From NCBI GenBank assembly GCA_002384815.1, contig DGBN01000039.1, forward strand, positions 10,401 to 23,808: a stretch of DNA of 13,408 nt, read 5' to 3'. The stretch is from Oxalobacteraceae bacterium UBA4003. GTDB lineage: Bacteria > Pseudomonadota > Gammaproteobacteria > Burkholderiales > Burkholderiaceae_D. Shown here one piece after another: positions 1 to 6,596 of the stretch; position 1 is the stretch's first letter; each line of letters opens with the position of its first letter. The position numbers were made by a program, and so were the translations under genes. The notes beneath the pieces are model-generated. The model was not told the origin of the DNA and did no database searches. It was given only the letters and a program-made list of their open reading frames with translations.

Positions 1-1215
1 TTCGAGAAGATCGACCGCGTCTGGTCCGAGGTCACCAGCGTGCTGGCCGACACCATCCCGGGCATCCGCGTGGTCAAGGCCTTTGCCCAGGAAAGGCGCG
101 AATCGGCGCGCTTTCACGAGGCGAATCGCCAGAACCTGGCCGTCAACGACCGCATCAACCGCATCTGGGCCCTGTTCGCGCCCAGCATCTCCTTCCTGAC
201 CGAGGTCGGCCTGCTCGTGGTGTGGGGCGTCGGTGTCTGGCTGGTGGCGCACGAACAGACCACGGTGGGCGTGCTGACGGCCTTCATCGCCTACATCAGC
301 CGCTTCTACGGCCGGCTCGATTCCATGAGCCGCATCGTGTCGTGGACCGAGAGCTCGGCCTCGGCCACCAAGCGCATCTTCGACATCCTGGACCACGTCT
401 CCAGCGTGCCCGAGCCGGCCCAGCCGGTGCATCTCGAGCACGTGCAGGGCCGCATCGAACTGCGCGACGTCGGTTTCCGCTACGGCAACCGCGAGGTCAA
501 CCGCGGCATCAACCTGCGCATCGAGCCGGGCCAAATGGTCGGCCTGGTGGGCCACAGCGGTTCGGGCAAGAGCACCCTGGTCAACCTGATCTGCCGCTTC
601 TACGACGTGACCGAGGGCTCGATCCGCATCGATGGCGTCGATATCCGTGCGCTGCCGGTGGCCGAGTACCGCCGCAACATCGGCCTGGTGCTGCAGGAGC
701 CCTTCCTGTTCTTCGGTACCATCGCCGACAATATCGCTTACGGCAAACCGGATGCCAGTCGTGAAGAAATCATCGCCGCCGCGCGTGCCGCGAATGCGCA
801 TGAATTCATTTTGCGTCTGCCGCACGGCTACGATTCCATGGTGGGCGAACGCGGCCAAACCCTGTCCGGCGGCGAGCGTCAGCGAATCTCCATCGCGCGT
901 GCGCTGCTGATCGATCCGCATATCCTGATCCTGGATGAAGCTACCTCATCGGTCGATACGACGACTGAGCGCGAGATTCAAAAAGCGCTGGACAATCTGG
1001 TGCGTGGCCGTACCACGATAGCCATCGCACACAGACTCTCCACCTTGCGTCGTGCCGATCGCATCGTCGTGATGGACAGAGGGCAGATCGTCGAAGTCGG
1101 TTCGCACGATGAACTGCTGGTGCGCGAGGGTGCGTATTACAAGTTGTATCAGGCGCAGCAGCGGCAGGCCGAACAGGATATGCTGGAAGATAGCGCAGAA
1201 GAGGGGCTGGCATGA
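1..1215 (+). CDS. ABC exporter half-transporter (TMD-NBD), 5' truncated by the window edge
   Basis: The reading frame is open from base 1, so the start lies outside the window; 404 codons are visible. The first ~130 residues are the end of an exporter-type transmembrane domain, including the usual 'GIRVVKAFAQE' coupling segment. A complete nucleotide-binding domain follows: Walker A GHSGSGKS (nt 550-573), Q-loop LVLQEPF, signature LSGGERQR (nt 862-885), Walker B ILILDEA, and H-loop His at nt 1030. It should hydrolyse ATP to drive export across the inner membrane; the substrate is not visible. The stop overlaps the start of the next gene (ATGA), so the two are translationally coupled. DUF1854 partners of this kind are, as I recall, annotated in databases as cyanophycin-metabolism-associated, which would make this the matching transporter; no cphA is in view. 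Oddity: third-position GC is about 93% over nt 1-720 and about 67% over nt 721-1215 (hand count). Confidence 0.93.
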   Translation, partial: FEKIDRVWSEVTSVLADTIPGIRVVKAFAQERRESARFHEANRQNLAVNDRINRIWALFAPSISFLTEVGLLVVWGVGVWLVAHEQTTVGVLTAFIAYISRFYGRLDSMSRIVSWTESSASATKRIFDILDHVSSVPEPAQPVHLEHVQGRIELRDVGFRYGNREVNRGINLRIEPGQMVGLVGHSGSGKSTLVNLICRFYDVTEGSIRIDGVDIRALPVAEYRRNIGLVLQEPFLFFGTIADNIAYGKPDASREEIIAAARAANAHEFILRLPHGYDSMVGERGQTLSGGERQRISIARALLIDPHILILDEATSSVDTTTEREIQKALDNLVRGRTTIAIAHRLSTLRRADRIVVMDRGQIVEVGSHDELLVREGAYYKLYQAQQRQAEQDMLEDSAEEGLA

Positions 1216-1694
1216 GCGACGTGCAATCGATAGCGTTTCAACTGAGCCGCAATGCGTTCGGCAAACTGATCTACTCCGCACCCGGCGAGGCAGAAGTACA
1301 TGAAGGCGTCGTTCCGGTACGGGCGTTCCCGATTGCGGCGCCGGATACCGGCATCGCCATTGTCAGTACGGATGGGCGCGAGCTGGCATGGATAGAACGC
1401 CTGAACGATGTGCCGGATGTGATCCGCTTGTTGCTGGAAGAAGAACTGGCCAGTCGCGAATTCCTGCCCGAAATCACGCAGATCAAGCATGTGTCTGCAT
1501 TCGCGTCGCCGAGCACATGGACGGTGGTGACCAGTCGTGGTGACGCGCTGCTGGTGTTGAAGGGCGAGGAAGACATACGCCGCATCGGTGAATCGTCATT
1601 GATCATTGCAGACACGCACGGCATCCAGTTCCTGATTCGTGATTTGCAAAAGCTCGACAAGACCAGTCGCAAACTGCTGGACCGATTCCTGTAA
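1212..1694 (+). CDS. DUF1854 family protein, coupled to the ABC transporter
   Basis: This 160-residue soluble protein has no signal peptide and no membrane segment. Its start codon overlaps the stop of the ABC exporter gene by four bases (ATGA), which strongly implies co-translation and a shared role. Sequence and context fit the DUF1854 family, whose members typically sit beside an ABC half-transporter. My recollection is that databases label such pairs 'cyanophycin metabolism-associated'; that is a genome-context label rather than a tested biochemical function, and nothing in the residues shows catalysis. The C-terminus (DLQKLDKTSRKLLDRFL) is a charged amphipathic segment. Its function is unknown; it could be a regulator or accessory subunit of the transporter. 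Confidence 0.8.
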   Translation: MSDVQSIAFQLSRNAFGKLIYSAPGEAEVHEGVVPVRAFPIAAPDTGIAIVSTDGRELAWIERLNDVPDVIRLLLEEELASREFLPEITQIKHVSAFASPSTWTVVTSRGDALLVLKGEEDIRRIGESSLIIADTHGIQFLIRDLQKLDKTSRKLLDRFL

Positions 1695-1696
1695 AC

Positions 1697-1721
1697 GATG
1701 GCATGCGCACTGCATGCCATC
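1697..1721 (+). repeat. Perfect intergenic hairpin (possible attenuator or terminator)
   Basis: GATGGCATGC (1697-1706) and GCATGCCATC (1712-1721) are perfectly complementary over 10 bp with a 5-base loop, starting just after the DUF1854 stop. No T-run follows, so intrinsic termination is doubtful. It could instead stabilise the upstream transcript or attenuate read-through into the next gene. Confidence 0.5.
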
Positions 1722-1741
1722 CTGCTCAAGGAGTAACGCTC

Positions 1742-2722
1742 ATGACCAGTCGCTCGCAAGCCCGCCTTCCCAGCGCATTGCAAAATCTTGTCCTGCCTGT
1801 CATAGGCGCACCGATGTTCATCGCCAGCGGCCCCGAACTGGTACTGGCGCAATGCAAGGCCGGCATCGTCGGTGCTTTTCCTGCCTTGAATGCGCGTCCG
1901 GCCGAACTGCTCGATCTCTGGCTGAACGATATACAGGCAGATCTGGCCGCATATAAAATCGCACATCCGGACGCGATCATCGGCCCCCTCGCCGTCAATC
2001 AAATCGTGCATCAATCGAACGACCGCCTGGCGCATGATGTAGAGGTGTGCGTCAGGCATCGCGTGCCCATCATCATTTCATCGTTGCAGGTGCCACCGAG
2101 GGAAATGATGGATGCGATACACGGCTATGGCGGTATCGTTTTGCACGATGTGATCTCGATACGCCACGCGCACAAAGCACTGGAAGCCGGCGTTGACGGC
2201 CTGATTCTGGTTGCGGCCGGCGCCGGCGGACATGCCGGTACATTGTCACCCTTTGCGCTGGTCGGCGAAGTGCGTCAATTCTTTCAGGGGCCACTCGCCC
2301 TGTCGGGCGCGATTGCCAGTGGCGACGCCGTGCTGGCAGCGCAGGCGATGGGTGCCGACTTTGCGTATATAGGTTCGCGCTGGCTGGCGACGCACGAGGC
2401 GAATGTGGACGAAACCTATCGGCAGGCGCTGGTCACATCCGTAGCGTCCGATATCGTCTACAGCAATTTGTTCACTGGCGTGCATGGCAACTACTTGCGG
2501 AAATCCATCATCAACATGGGGCTGGATCCGGATAATCTGCCGCAAGGGGACAAGAGTGTGATGAATTTTGCTTCCACCAGCGGCAACAAGGTTAAGGCCT
2601 GGCGCGATATCTGGGGTGCCGGGCAGGGTGTCGGCATGATAGAGGCCGTCACCAGTGTGGCGGAAACGGTGCAAAAACTGGGCACCGAATACAAGTCTGC
2701 AAAAGCACGCCTGCAGGCGTGA
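1742..2722 (+). CDS. Nitronate monooxygenase / 2-nitropropane dioxygenase-family flavoprotein
   Basis: This 326-residue TIM-barrel protein of the FMN-dependent nitronate monooxygenase family is expected to oxidise alkyl nitronates, such as propionate-3-nitronate, with O2 in the cytoplasm. Family features are the N-terminal 'VIGAPMFIASGPEL' strand, the AGAGGHAG segment whose His164 aligns with the usual catalytic base, the phosphate-binding SGAIASG segment (188-194), and 'AYIGSRWLAT' (208-217). The start at 1742 is chosen because AAGGAG (1728-1733) lies 8 bases before it; an upstream in-frame ATG at 1703 lies inside the intergenic hairpin. The gene follows DUF1854 by 47 bases in the same direction. 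The family also contains enoyl-reductase (FabK)-like and poorly characterised members, so substrate is inferred. Confidence 0.85.
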   Translation: MTSRSQARLPSALQNLVLPVIGAPMFIASGPELVLAQCKAGIVGAFPALNARPAELLDLWLNDIQADLAAYKIAHPDAIIGPLAVNQIVHQSNDRLAHDVEVCVRHRVPIIISSLQVPPREMMDAIHGYGGIVLHDVISIRHAHKALEAGVDGLILVAAGAGGHAGTLSPFALVGEVRQFFQGPLALSGAIASGDAVLAAQAMGADFAYIGSRWLATHEANVDETYRQALVTSVASDIVYSNLFTGVHGNYLRKSIINMGLDPDNLPQGDKSVMNFASTSGNKVKAWRDIWGAGQGVGMIEAVTSVAETVQKLGTEYKSAKARLQA

Positions 2723-2732
2723 AGCCATCGTT

Positions 2733-2760
2733 TGTCATTCCCGCGTCGGCGGAAATGACA
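2733..2760. repeat. REP-like palindrome (TGTCATTCCCGC...), possible shared terminator
   Basis: TGTCATT (2733-2739) pairs with AATGACA (2754-2760), and inside it CCGC (2741-2744) pairs with GCGG (2749-2752), leaving one C-A mismatch and a 4-base loop. The 'GTCATTCCCGCG' arm is the common dispersed palindromic element of many proteobacterial genomes. It lies between two convergent genes and may also act as their terminator, although no strong T-run follows on either strand. Confidence 0.6.
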
Positions 2761-2785
2761 GATCGGATTTGTCTTTAGTGTGGAC

Positions 2786-3361
2786 TCAAAAACCGAAGCG
2801 CGAACCGGCTCCCAGCAAGGTTGCTCCCCCCAGCAAGACAAAAATCGCAGCGGCGATACGATGCACGATTTTCACCGGCATGCGATTGGCAATCTTGTCA
2901 CCGAAATAAACTGCAGGCGCATTCGCCAGCATCATGCCGAATGTGGTGCCGGCCACAACCCAGAAGAAGGACTGATATTGCGCTGCCAGGGCGACCGTTG
3001 CAATCTGCGTCTTGTCGCCCATTTCTGCCAGGAAAAATGCGATCAGCGTAGTCATGAAAACGCCGTACTTGGCGAATTGGGTATCACCCTCATCGAGTTT
3101 GTCGGGAATCAGAATCCAGCCCGCCATCAGCAGGAAGGAAATGCCCAGCACCCAGCGCAGTGTTTCCGGTCCAAGCAATGTCGTGATCCAGGTGCCGATT
3201 GCAGCGGCGAACGTGTGATTGGCAATCGTCGCGACCAGAATCGCCAGAACGATAGGCAAAGGACGACGGAATTTTGCAGCCAGGAGAAACGCGAGTAGTT
3301 GGGTTTTGTCGCCGATTTCAGCGAGCGCGACAATGCCTGTCGAGATGAAAAATGCTTCCAT
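2786..3361 (-). CDS. TMEM165/GDT1 (UPF0016) family cation exporter, probably Mn2+ (MntX-like)
   Basis: This 191-residue polytopic inner-membrane protein has the two signature repeats of the GDT1/UPF0016 family: E15-I-G-D-K-T near the N-terminus and E113-M-G-D-K-T in the second half, each in a membrane helix, separated by a more polar linker (~85-100). The family exports Mn2+ (or Ca2+) from the cytoplasm. The manganese-sensing riboswitch directly upstream (3443-3541) makes Mn2+ export the best inference here. The start at 3361 is chosen because MEAFFISTGIVALAEIGDKTQ aligns with the usual family N-terminus; a longer reading from an ATG at 3424 would add an untypical 21-residue Arg/Cys-containing extension. 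No Shine-Dalgarno precedes 3361: that place holds CTCCCC, which is complementary to the riboswitch GGGGAG. Confidence 0.9.
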   Translation of the reverse strand: MEAFFISTGIVALAEIGDKTQLLAFLLAAKFRRPLPIVLAILVATIANHTFAAAIGTWITTLLGPETLRWVLGISFLLMAGWILIPDKLDEGDTQFAKYGVFMTTLIAFFLAEMGDKTQIATVALAAQYQSFFWVVAGTTFGMMLANAPAVYFGDKIANRMPVKIVHRIAAAIFVLLGGATLLGAGSRFGF

Positions 3362-3442
3362 GATGGGGAGAAACTTTCTGGGGCCGGAATGATAACCAAA
3401 GCACAAACAGCGACCCCGGCCCATGCGGTCGTCATTTGAGCG
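3362..3442 (-). promoter_or_regulatory. Candidate expression platform of the Mn riboswitch
   Basis: Between aptamer and start codon, GGGCCGG (3422-3416) can pair with CCGGCCC (3387-3381) around a 28-base loop. Just before the ATG, CTCCCC (3370-3365) can pair with the aptamer segment GGGGAG (3537-3532). Both are visible complementarities; their use as a switch is inference. No T-run follows the hairpin, so translational control is likelier than termination. Confidence 0.4.
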
Positions 3443-3541
3443 ATGGTCTCGCCAAGTCTTGTGACTATCTGCACCATGGCCTGCGGGCCAAGAATGTTGA
3501 CGCAGATTCCTTTGTTGCCAAAGGCCGGCTACTCCCCAATG
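3443..3541 (-). promoter_or_regulatory. yybP-ykoY manganese riboswitch (aptamer)
   Basis: Read on the minus strand, the leader contains the hallmark 5' segment GGGGAGTAGC (3537-3528), then CTGCGTCAACATTC in the variable arm, and the closing GGCGAGACCAT (3453-3443). These are the conserved parts of the yybP-ykoY aptamer, in the right order and spacing and very like the enterobacterial alx/mntP leaders as I remember them. The class binds Mn2+ and turns on exporter genes, and the gene behind it is an exporter of the GDT1 family. The expression platform is 3362-3442. Confidence 0.92.
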
Positions 3542-3551
3542 TTCGGAGCGA

Positions 3552-3560
3552 ATGATAGCA
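3552..3560 (-). promoter_or_regulatory. Candidate extended -10 promoter for the riboswitch transcript
   Basis: The minus strand reads TGCTATCAT, an extended -10 (TGn plus TATCAT, 4-5 of 6 consensus bases), about 10 bases before the expected first base of the riboswitch near 3545. No convincing -35 hexamer is present, as is usual for extended -10 promoters. Confidence 0.45.
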
Positions 3561-3672
3561 GAGCTGGCGGGTTTCGGCTTGAGTGACTTGCTTTGCCGGG
3601 GAATTATTGCTGCTTATTCAACTCCAATCTTCAATTCCAATTTTCAGTGTGAAAACGCCCTGCGCATCTGCG

Positions 3673-3691
3673 TGAAATTTGCACAATTTCA
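3673..3691. promoter_or_regulatory. Dyad-symmetric operator-like site upstream of the 107-residue gene
   Basis: TGAAATTTGCACAATTTCA is a perfect 7-bp inverted repeat (TGAAATT/AATTTCA) around TGCAC. A weak -35-like TTGCAC (3679-3684) lies inside it, with a poor -10-like TAAGAA 18 bases later. This is the only notable structure I see in 3561-3734, the AT-richer left flank of the small gene; the whole 3362-3734 stretch has no credible gene. Confidence 0.35.
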
Positions 3692-3734
3692 AAACCGGAG
3701 TGTAAGAAATGCAAAGAAGTTAAAAGGAGATTCG

Positions 3735-4058
3735 ATGATTACCAAGCTGACGGAAGCAAAAGTTTCCACGACAAAAAAAGGTTCGGAAAAAGAAAAGGCC
3801 GACGAACGCAATTTCCTTGCCGGCAAGGATGGGAAATCGCCACGTTTGCCGCATGAGCGTGATGAATCCGTGGATAGTCGGCAGGATAAACCGCGCAAGG
3901 ATATCAAGCAGGCTTTCGATGACATTGATGAAGGTCAGATGGATACCGACAGGCGCGGCATTCCTGGCGTGGAAGAAGTTGAACGCAAGAAACCGGGCAA
4001 TGTGCAGGAAGATATTCCTGCTTCGTCGCGCATGCCGCCCAGCGTCCCAAAGAAATAA
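3735..4058 (+). CDS. Small hydrophilic, probably disordered protein of unknown function
   Basis: I do not recognise a named family. The 107 residues are dominated by Lys, Arg, Glu, Asp and Pro, with no Cys, no Trp, no signal peptide and no membrane segment, so it is probably cytoplasmic and largely disordered. The central segment 'DIKQAFDDIDEGQMDTDRRGIPG' resembles short conserved hypothetical proteins I associate with related Betaproteobacteria, without known function. The start at 3735 is supported by AAAAGGAG (3722-3729) five bases upstream; the frame is open back to 3552, but that part has no ribosome site and overlaps the riboswitch promoter. It is convergent with the dioxygenase gene, with only 23 bases between their stops. 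A stress-protectant role is conceivable from composition only. Confidence 0.72.
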   Translation: MITKLTEAKVSTTKKGSEKEKADERNFLAGKDGKSPRLPHERDESVDSRQDKPRKDIKQAFDDIDEGQMDTDRRGIPGVEEVERKKPGNVQEDIPASSRMPPSVPKK

Positions 4059-4081
4059 TCGTGTCGCAGTACAGCAGTGAA

Positions 4082-4849
4082 TTAGTCGGTCAGGCGCACA
4101 TCCGGCGATGCAGCGGAGCGGCTGCCGGCGACAGCTTGGTTGCTGCATCCGTGATAGGCGAAGGCAAGCGAAGTTTTGACCGCTGGTGTTGCGTTCACAC
4201 CTGCGGCATGGAACAGGCGGCTGTGAAAAAACACGACGTCGCCCTGTTGCAGTTCAACGGCTTTTCCTTGTGCGAAGATCGCCTGATTGGCCGGATGCTC
4301 CGGCCGCAAAAAATCCAGTTCGTCGAGCTGCTCGGAAGCGATATGCAAACGATGCGAACCGGGGATGAATTTCAGGCCGCCATTGTTTGCGGTTTCGTTA
4401 CCCAGGGCCAGCCATACGCAAATCAGATCCGGTTGCGTGAACGACCAGTAGCGAATGTCGCGATGCCAGCCGGTAGCGGTGCCGTATTGCGGATGCTTGG
4501 TCATCACGCAATTGTGATGCGCCAGCGTCAGGCAGACTGCTTCTTTCAGCAATTGCCGTAGCGGCGTCAGCACGCGGGCATCCTGTGCCCAGTTGCGAAA
4601 ACAGGTATCCCGATCATAAGCGCCGCGTAGACGGCGTACGGTTTTACCGCCTTCTGCATCCAGCGAGGCTGGTGCGCCGACGTAACCGAGTTCGGCTTCA
4701 TATTCTAACGGCGGCAATGCCGCCTGCAGCTGTTTGCCGGCAACTGTCAGCATGTGTTCGCACGCAGCGGGTTCCAGCAGTTTTCTGAATACCAGAAAGC
4801 CGTCGGTTTCAAACTGCTGCAATTGCGGTTCGGAGAGTGCAGACTCCAT
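4082..4849 (-). CDS. Phytanoyl-CoA dioxygenase (PhyH)-family Fe(II)/2-oxoglutarate oxygenase
   Basis: This 255-residue protein has the PhyH-type double-stranded beta-helix. The metal triad is visible as H129-x-D131 in GWHRDI and His214 in HSRLFHAAGVN. The beta-strand 'NGGLKFIPGSHRLH' is typical of the family. At the place where family members I know carry the 2-oxoglutarate-binding Arg (11 residues after the distal His), this protein has Lys225 (VKTSLAF). The expected reaction is O2- and 2-oxoglutarate-dependent hydroxylation of a small molecule; the substrate cannot be told. The start at 4849 has AGGA close upstream; in-frame ATGs at 4873 and 4978 add 8 or 43 residues with no better ribosome site and no family resemblance. 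It is divergent from the glutaredoxin-fusion gene. Confidence 0.83.
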   Translation of the reverse strand: MESALSEPQLQQFETDGFLVFRKLLEPAACEHMLTVAGKQLQAALPPLEYEAELGYVGAPASLDAEGGKTVRRLRGAYDRDTCFRNWAQDARVLTPLRQLLKEAVCLTLAHHNCVMTKHPQYGTATGWHRDIRYWSFTQPDLICVWLALGNETANNGGLKFIPGSHRLHIASEQLDELDFLRPEHPANQAIFAQGKAVELQQGDVVFFHSRLFHAAGVNATPAVKTSLAFAYHGCSNQAVAGSRSAASPDVRLTD

Positions 4850-5010
4850 GATTCCTGTTTGCGTCTTGTTCATCGAATGGATGTTTGCATCGCGAGAGAG
4901 ATAGTGTAGCGCCAGTTTCTTTTGTGTGCAGGGATCATGCACATGTAAAACAGGCTGGCGCGCTTTGTTTTCCGCCATGCAGTCTGGTGTGGGGACTGAT
5001 TGTGTTTACG

Positions 5011-5016
5011 TATAAT
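5011..5016 (+). promoter_or_regulatory. Candidate -10 box (TATAAT)
   Basis: A perfect TATAAT lies 29 bases upstream of the glutaredoxin-fusion start. No good -35 hexamer is found at 16-18 bases, so an activator or an alternative sigma factor may be involved, or the match is chance. The implied leader is only about 20 bases and carries no Shine-Dalgarno. Confidence 0.35.
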
Positions 5017-5044
5017 GAAAAATTCGCCATAACCCTTCTCAGTC

Positions 5045-5569
5045 ATGACTCGCATCTGCCCGAAATGCTCGTATGTCCGCAAGCCGACCGATGAAGCGCC
5101 GGACTGGCAATGTCCATCCTGTCAGGTGGCCTATATCAAGGCATCTGGCGAGCCGGTATCTGCCAGTTACGGACGCTACAGTGCGCCGGAAGCAAAAGGC
5201 AGCTCATCATCCAGCGTGCTCAAGTGGGTAGTCATACTCGCTGTGTTTGGAGCGGGGCTCTATTTTGGCAAACCATTCTGGTCGGACAAGTCGGCATCGA
5301 CAGTTGCCGTAACCAATGCCGCCCAGCCGGAAGTGACATTGTATGCCACTGAATGGTGCGGGTATTGCGCGGCGACACGTCAGTTGTTCGATGCGAATGG
5401 AATTGAATATACGGAACTCGATGTAGAAAAATCCAGCGCCGGTTATGAAGGGCACAAAAAACTCAACGGCAATGGTGTGCCACTGATAGTTATTGGCGAC
5501 AAGGTTATCCGTGGTTATAGCGAAGGTGAAATACGTTCTAACCTGCAGCCATGGTTCAATAAAACTTGA
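5045..5569 (+). CDS. Zinc-ribbon / membrane-helix / glutaredoxin fusion protein
   Basis: This 174-residue protein has three parts. Residues 1-30 hold two CPxC knuckles (C5PKC8 and C23PSC26), a rubredoxin-like or zinc-ribbon metal site. Residues ~58-75 (VLKWVVILAVFGAGLYFG) form one membrane helix. Residues ~96-174 are a glutaredoxin domain with the dithiol active site C105-G-Y-C108, the cis-proline in NGVPLIVI (P146) and the glutathione-site-like RGYSEGE. It should be a membrane-anchored thiol-disulfide oxidoreductase; which face of the membrane carries the glutaredoxin domain is not settled by the flanking charges, though N-in is slightly favoured. The start at 5045 lies directly before the first CPxC and lacks a clear ribosome site. 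The next gene runs the same way after 78 bases. Confidence 0.85.
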   Translation: MTRICPKCSYVRKPTDEAPDWQCPSCQVAYIKASGEPVSASYGRYSAPEAKGSSSSSVLKWVVILAVFGAGLYFGKPFWSDKSASTVAVTNAAQPEVTLYATEWCGYCAATRQLFDANGIEYTELDVEKSSAGYEGHKKLNGNGVPLIVIGDKVIRGYSEGEIRSNLQPWFNKT

Positions 5570-5612
5570 TTCTGCAAACTGATTCAGCCAACTAGTTCAA
5601 CACTTCATGATG

Positions 5613-5629
5613 AGCGTCTTGTTGACGCT
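5613..5629 (+). terminator. Weak hairpin between the glutaredoxin-fusion and aldo/keto reductase genes
   Basis: AGCGTC (5613-5618) pairs with GACGCT (5624-5629) around TTGTT, followed by TTCT. The 6-bp stem and short T-tract make it at best a weak terminator. Confidence 0.3.
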
Positions 5630-5647
5630 TTCTGAAAAACGTGAAAG

Positions 5648-6487
5648 ATGATGATGCGTAAAACCAAACTCCCATCTGGTGAAGCGGTACCAGTACTTGG
5701 ACAGGGCACTTGGTATATGGGTGATGAGCCCCGCCGCCGTGCTGAAGAAATTGCCTCGCTGCGTCTGGGCCTCGATCTCGGCATGAGCCTGATCGACACA
5801 GCAGAAATGTATGGCGATGGTGCCTCGGAAAAACTGGTGGGTGAAGCCATTGCCGGCCGTCGTGATGAAGTTTTCCTTGTCAGTAAAGTGTTGCCCGGCA
5901 ATGCATCGCGCAATGGCACGATTGCAGCATGCGAGCGCAGCCTGAAACGACTTGGGACTGATCGTATCGATCTGTACTTGCTGCATTGGCGCGGCCGTAC
6001 TCCATTTGCCGAAACCATCGCTGCGTTTGAGGCTTTGCAAGACGCAGGCAAGATCCGTCATTGGGGCGTCAGCAATATGGATGTCGATGATATGAGTGAG
6101 ATAGCTCGGGCATCCGGTGGTGACGCGATGGCGACCAATCAGGTTTTGTATAACCTGACGCGCCGCGGTATTGAATACGATCTGTTGCCACAAGCGCAGG
6201 CCAGAGGGTTGCCGCTGATGGCGTACTCGCCTATCGAGCAGGGCCGTTTGACTGAATATTCGGAAGTCGAAGAGATCGCTGACAGGCATGGCGTTACACC
6301 GGCACAAATTGCATTGGCCTGGGTGTTGCGTCAGCAAGGCGTGATCGCGATTCCAAAAGCATCGACTTTGAGTCATGTACAAGAGAATCGTGCGGCGTTG
6401 GAGATCGCACTGACAGCAGAGGATCTGGCTGAGCTGGATGAAGCTTTTCAACCACCAAGTGGGCCGGAGTCGTTGGACATGATTTGA
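5648..6487 (+). CDS. Aldo/keto reductase, YeaE-like
   Basis: This 279-residue NADPH-dependent aldo/keto reductase has the complete catalytic tetrad: Asp50 and Tyr55 in DTAEMYGDG, Lys80 in FLVSKV and His113 in LLHWRG. It closely resembles E. coli YeaE throughout (GQGTWYMGDE near the N-terminus, NQVLYNLTRRGIEYDLLP, AIPKASTLSHVQEN near the C-terminus), a cytoplasmic enzyme that reduces methylglyoxal and other aldehydes. The N-terminus starts with three in-frame ATGs (5648, 5651, 5654); GAAAG at 5643-5647 fits the third best by spacing, so the start could be two codons later. It is convergent with the gntP-family gene, sharing the terminator at 6597-6632. Confidence 0.92.
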   Translation: MMMRKTKLPSGEAVPVLGQGTWYMGDEPRRRAEEIASLRLGLDLGMSLIDTAEMYGDGASEKLVGEAIAGRRDEVFLVSKVLPGNASRNGTIAACERSLKRLGTDRIDLYLLHWRGRTPFAETIAAFEALQDAGKIRHWGVSNMDVDDMSEIARASGGDAMATNQVLYNLTRRGIEYDLLPQAQARGLPLMAYSPIEQGRLTEYSEVEEIADRHGVTPAQIALAWVLRQQGVIAIPKASTLSHVQENRAALEIALTAEDLAELDEAFQPPSGPESLDMI

Positions 6488-6596
6488 TGCAAATGTGTCA
6501 GTGCCAACGTCATCAACATCCCTAACGTTAGCGGCCCATCTTAATGAGTAAGCACTTGAGTGTGCAGCAATGTTTGACTCAGTTTAAGAAGAGTAA

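Noticed and set aside
1271..2059. Long minus-strand open frame (262 codons) across DUF1854 and the nitronate monooxygenase gene
   Set aside because: It is antisense to two well-supported genes, has no ribosome site and its translation has no recognisable domain.
3362..3424. Longer N-terminus for the GDT1-family exporter from the ATG at 3424
   Set aside because: The extra 21 residues are untypical of the family, have no ribosome site, and lie in the riboswitch expression platform.
3127..3477. Minus-strand open frame starting inside the riboswitch
   Set aside because: It overlaps the exporter gene in another frame and begins within the aptamer; no ribosome site or domain.
4681..4705. Another GTAACC (in the dioxygenase gene) as a SigF promoter
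   Set aside because: It is inside a coding region, on the strand opposite to the gene, and has no CGAA 16 bases later.
5597..6451. 284-codon minus-strand open frame across the aldo/keto reductase gene
   Set aside because: Shadow of a gene with a complete catalytic tetrad; the translation is rich in Cys/His/Gln without any pattern.
6522..6531. Perfect palindrome CTAACGTTAG downstream of the aldo/keto reductase gene
   Set aside because: Only 10 bp, downstream of the gene it follows, and with no partner copy; too likely by chance to call an operator.
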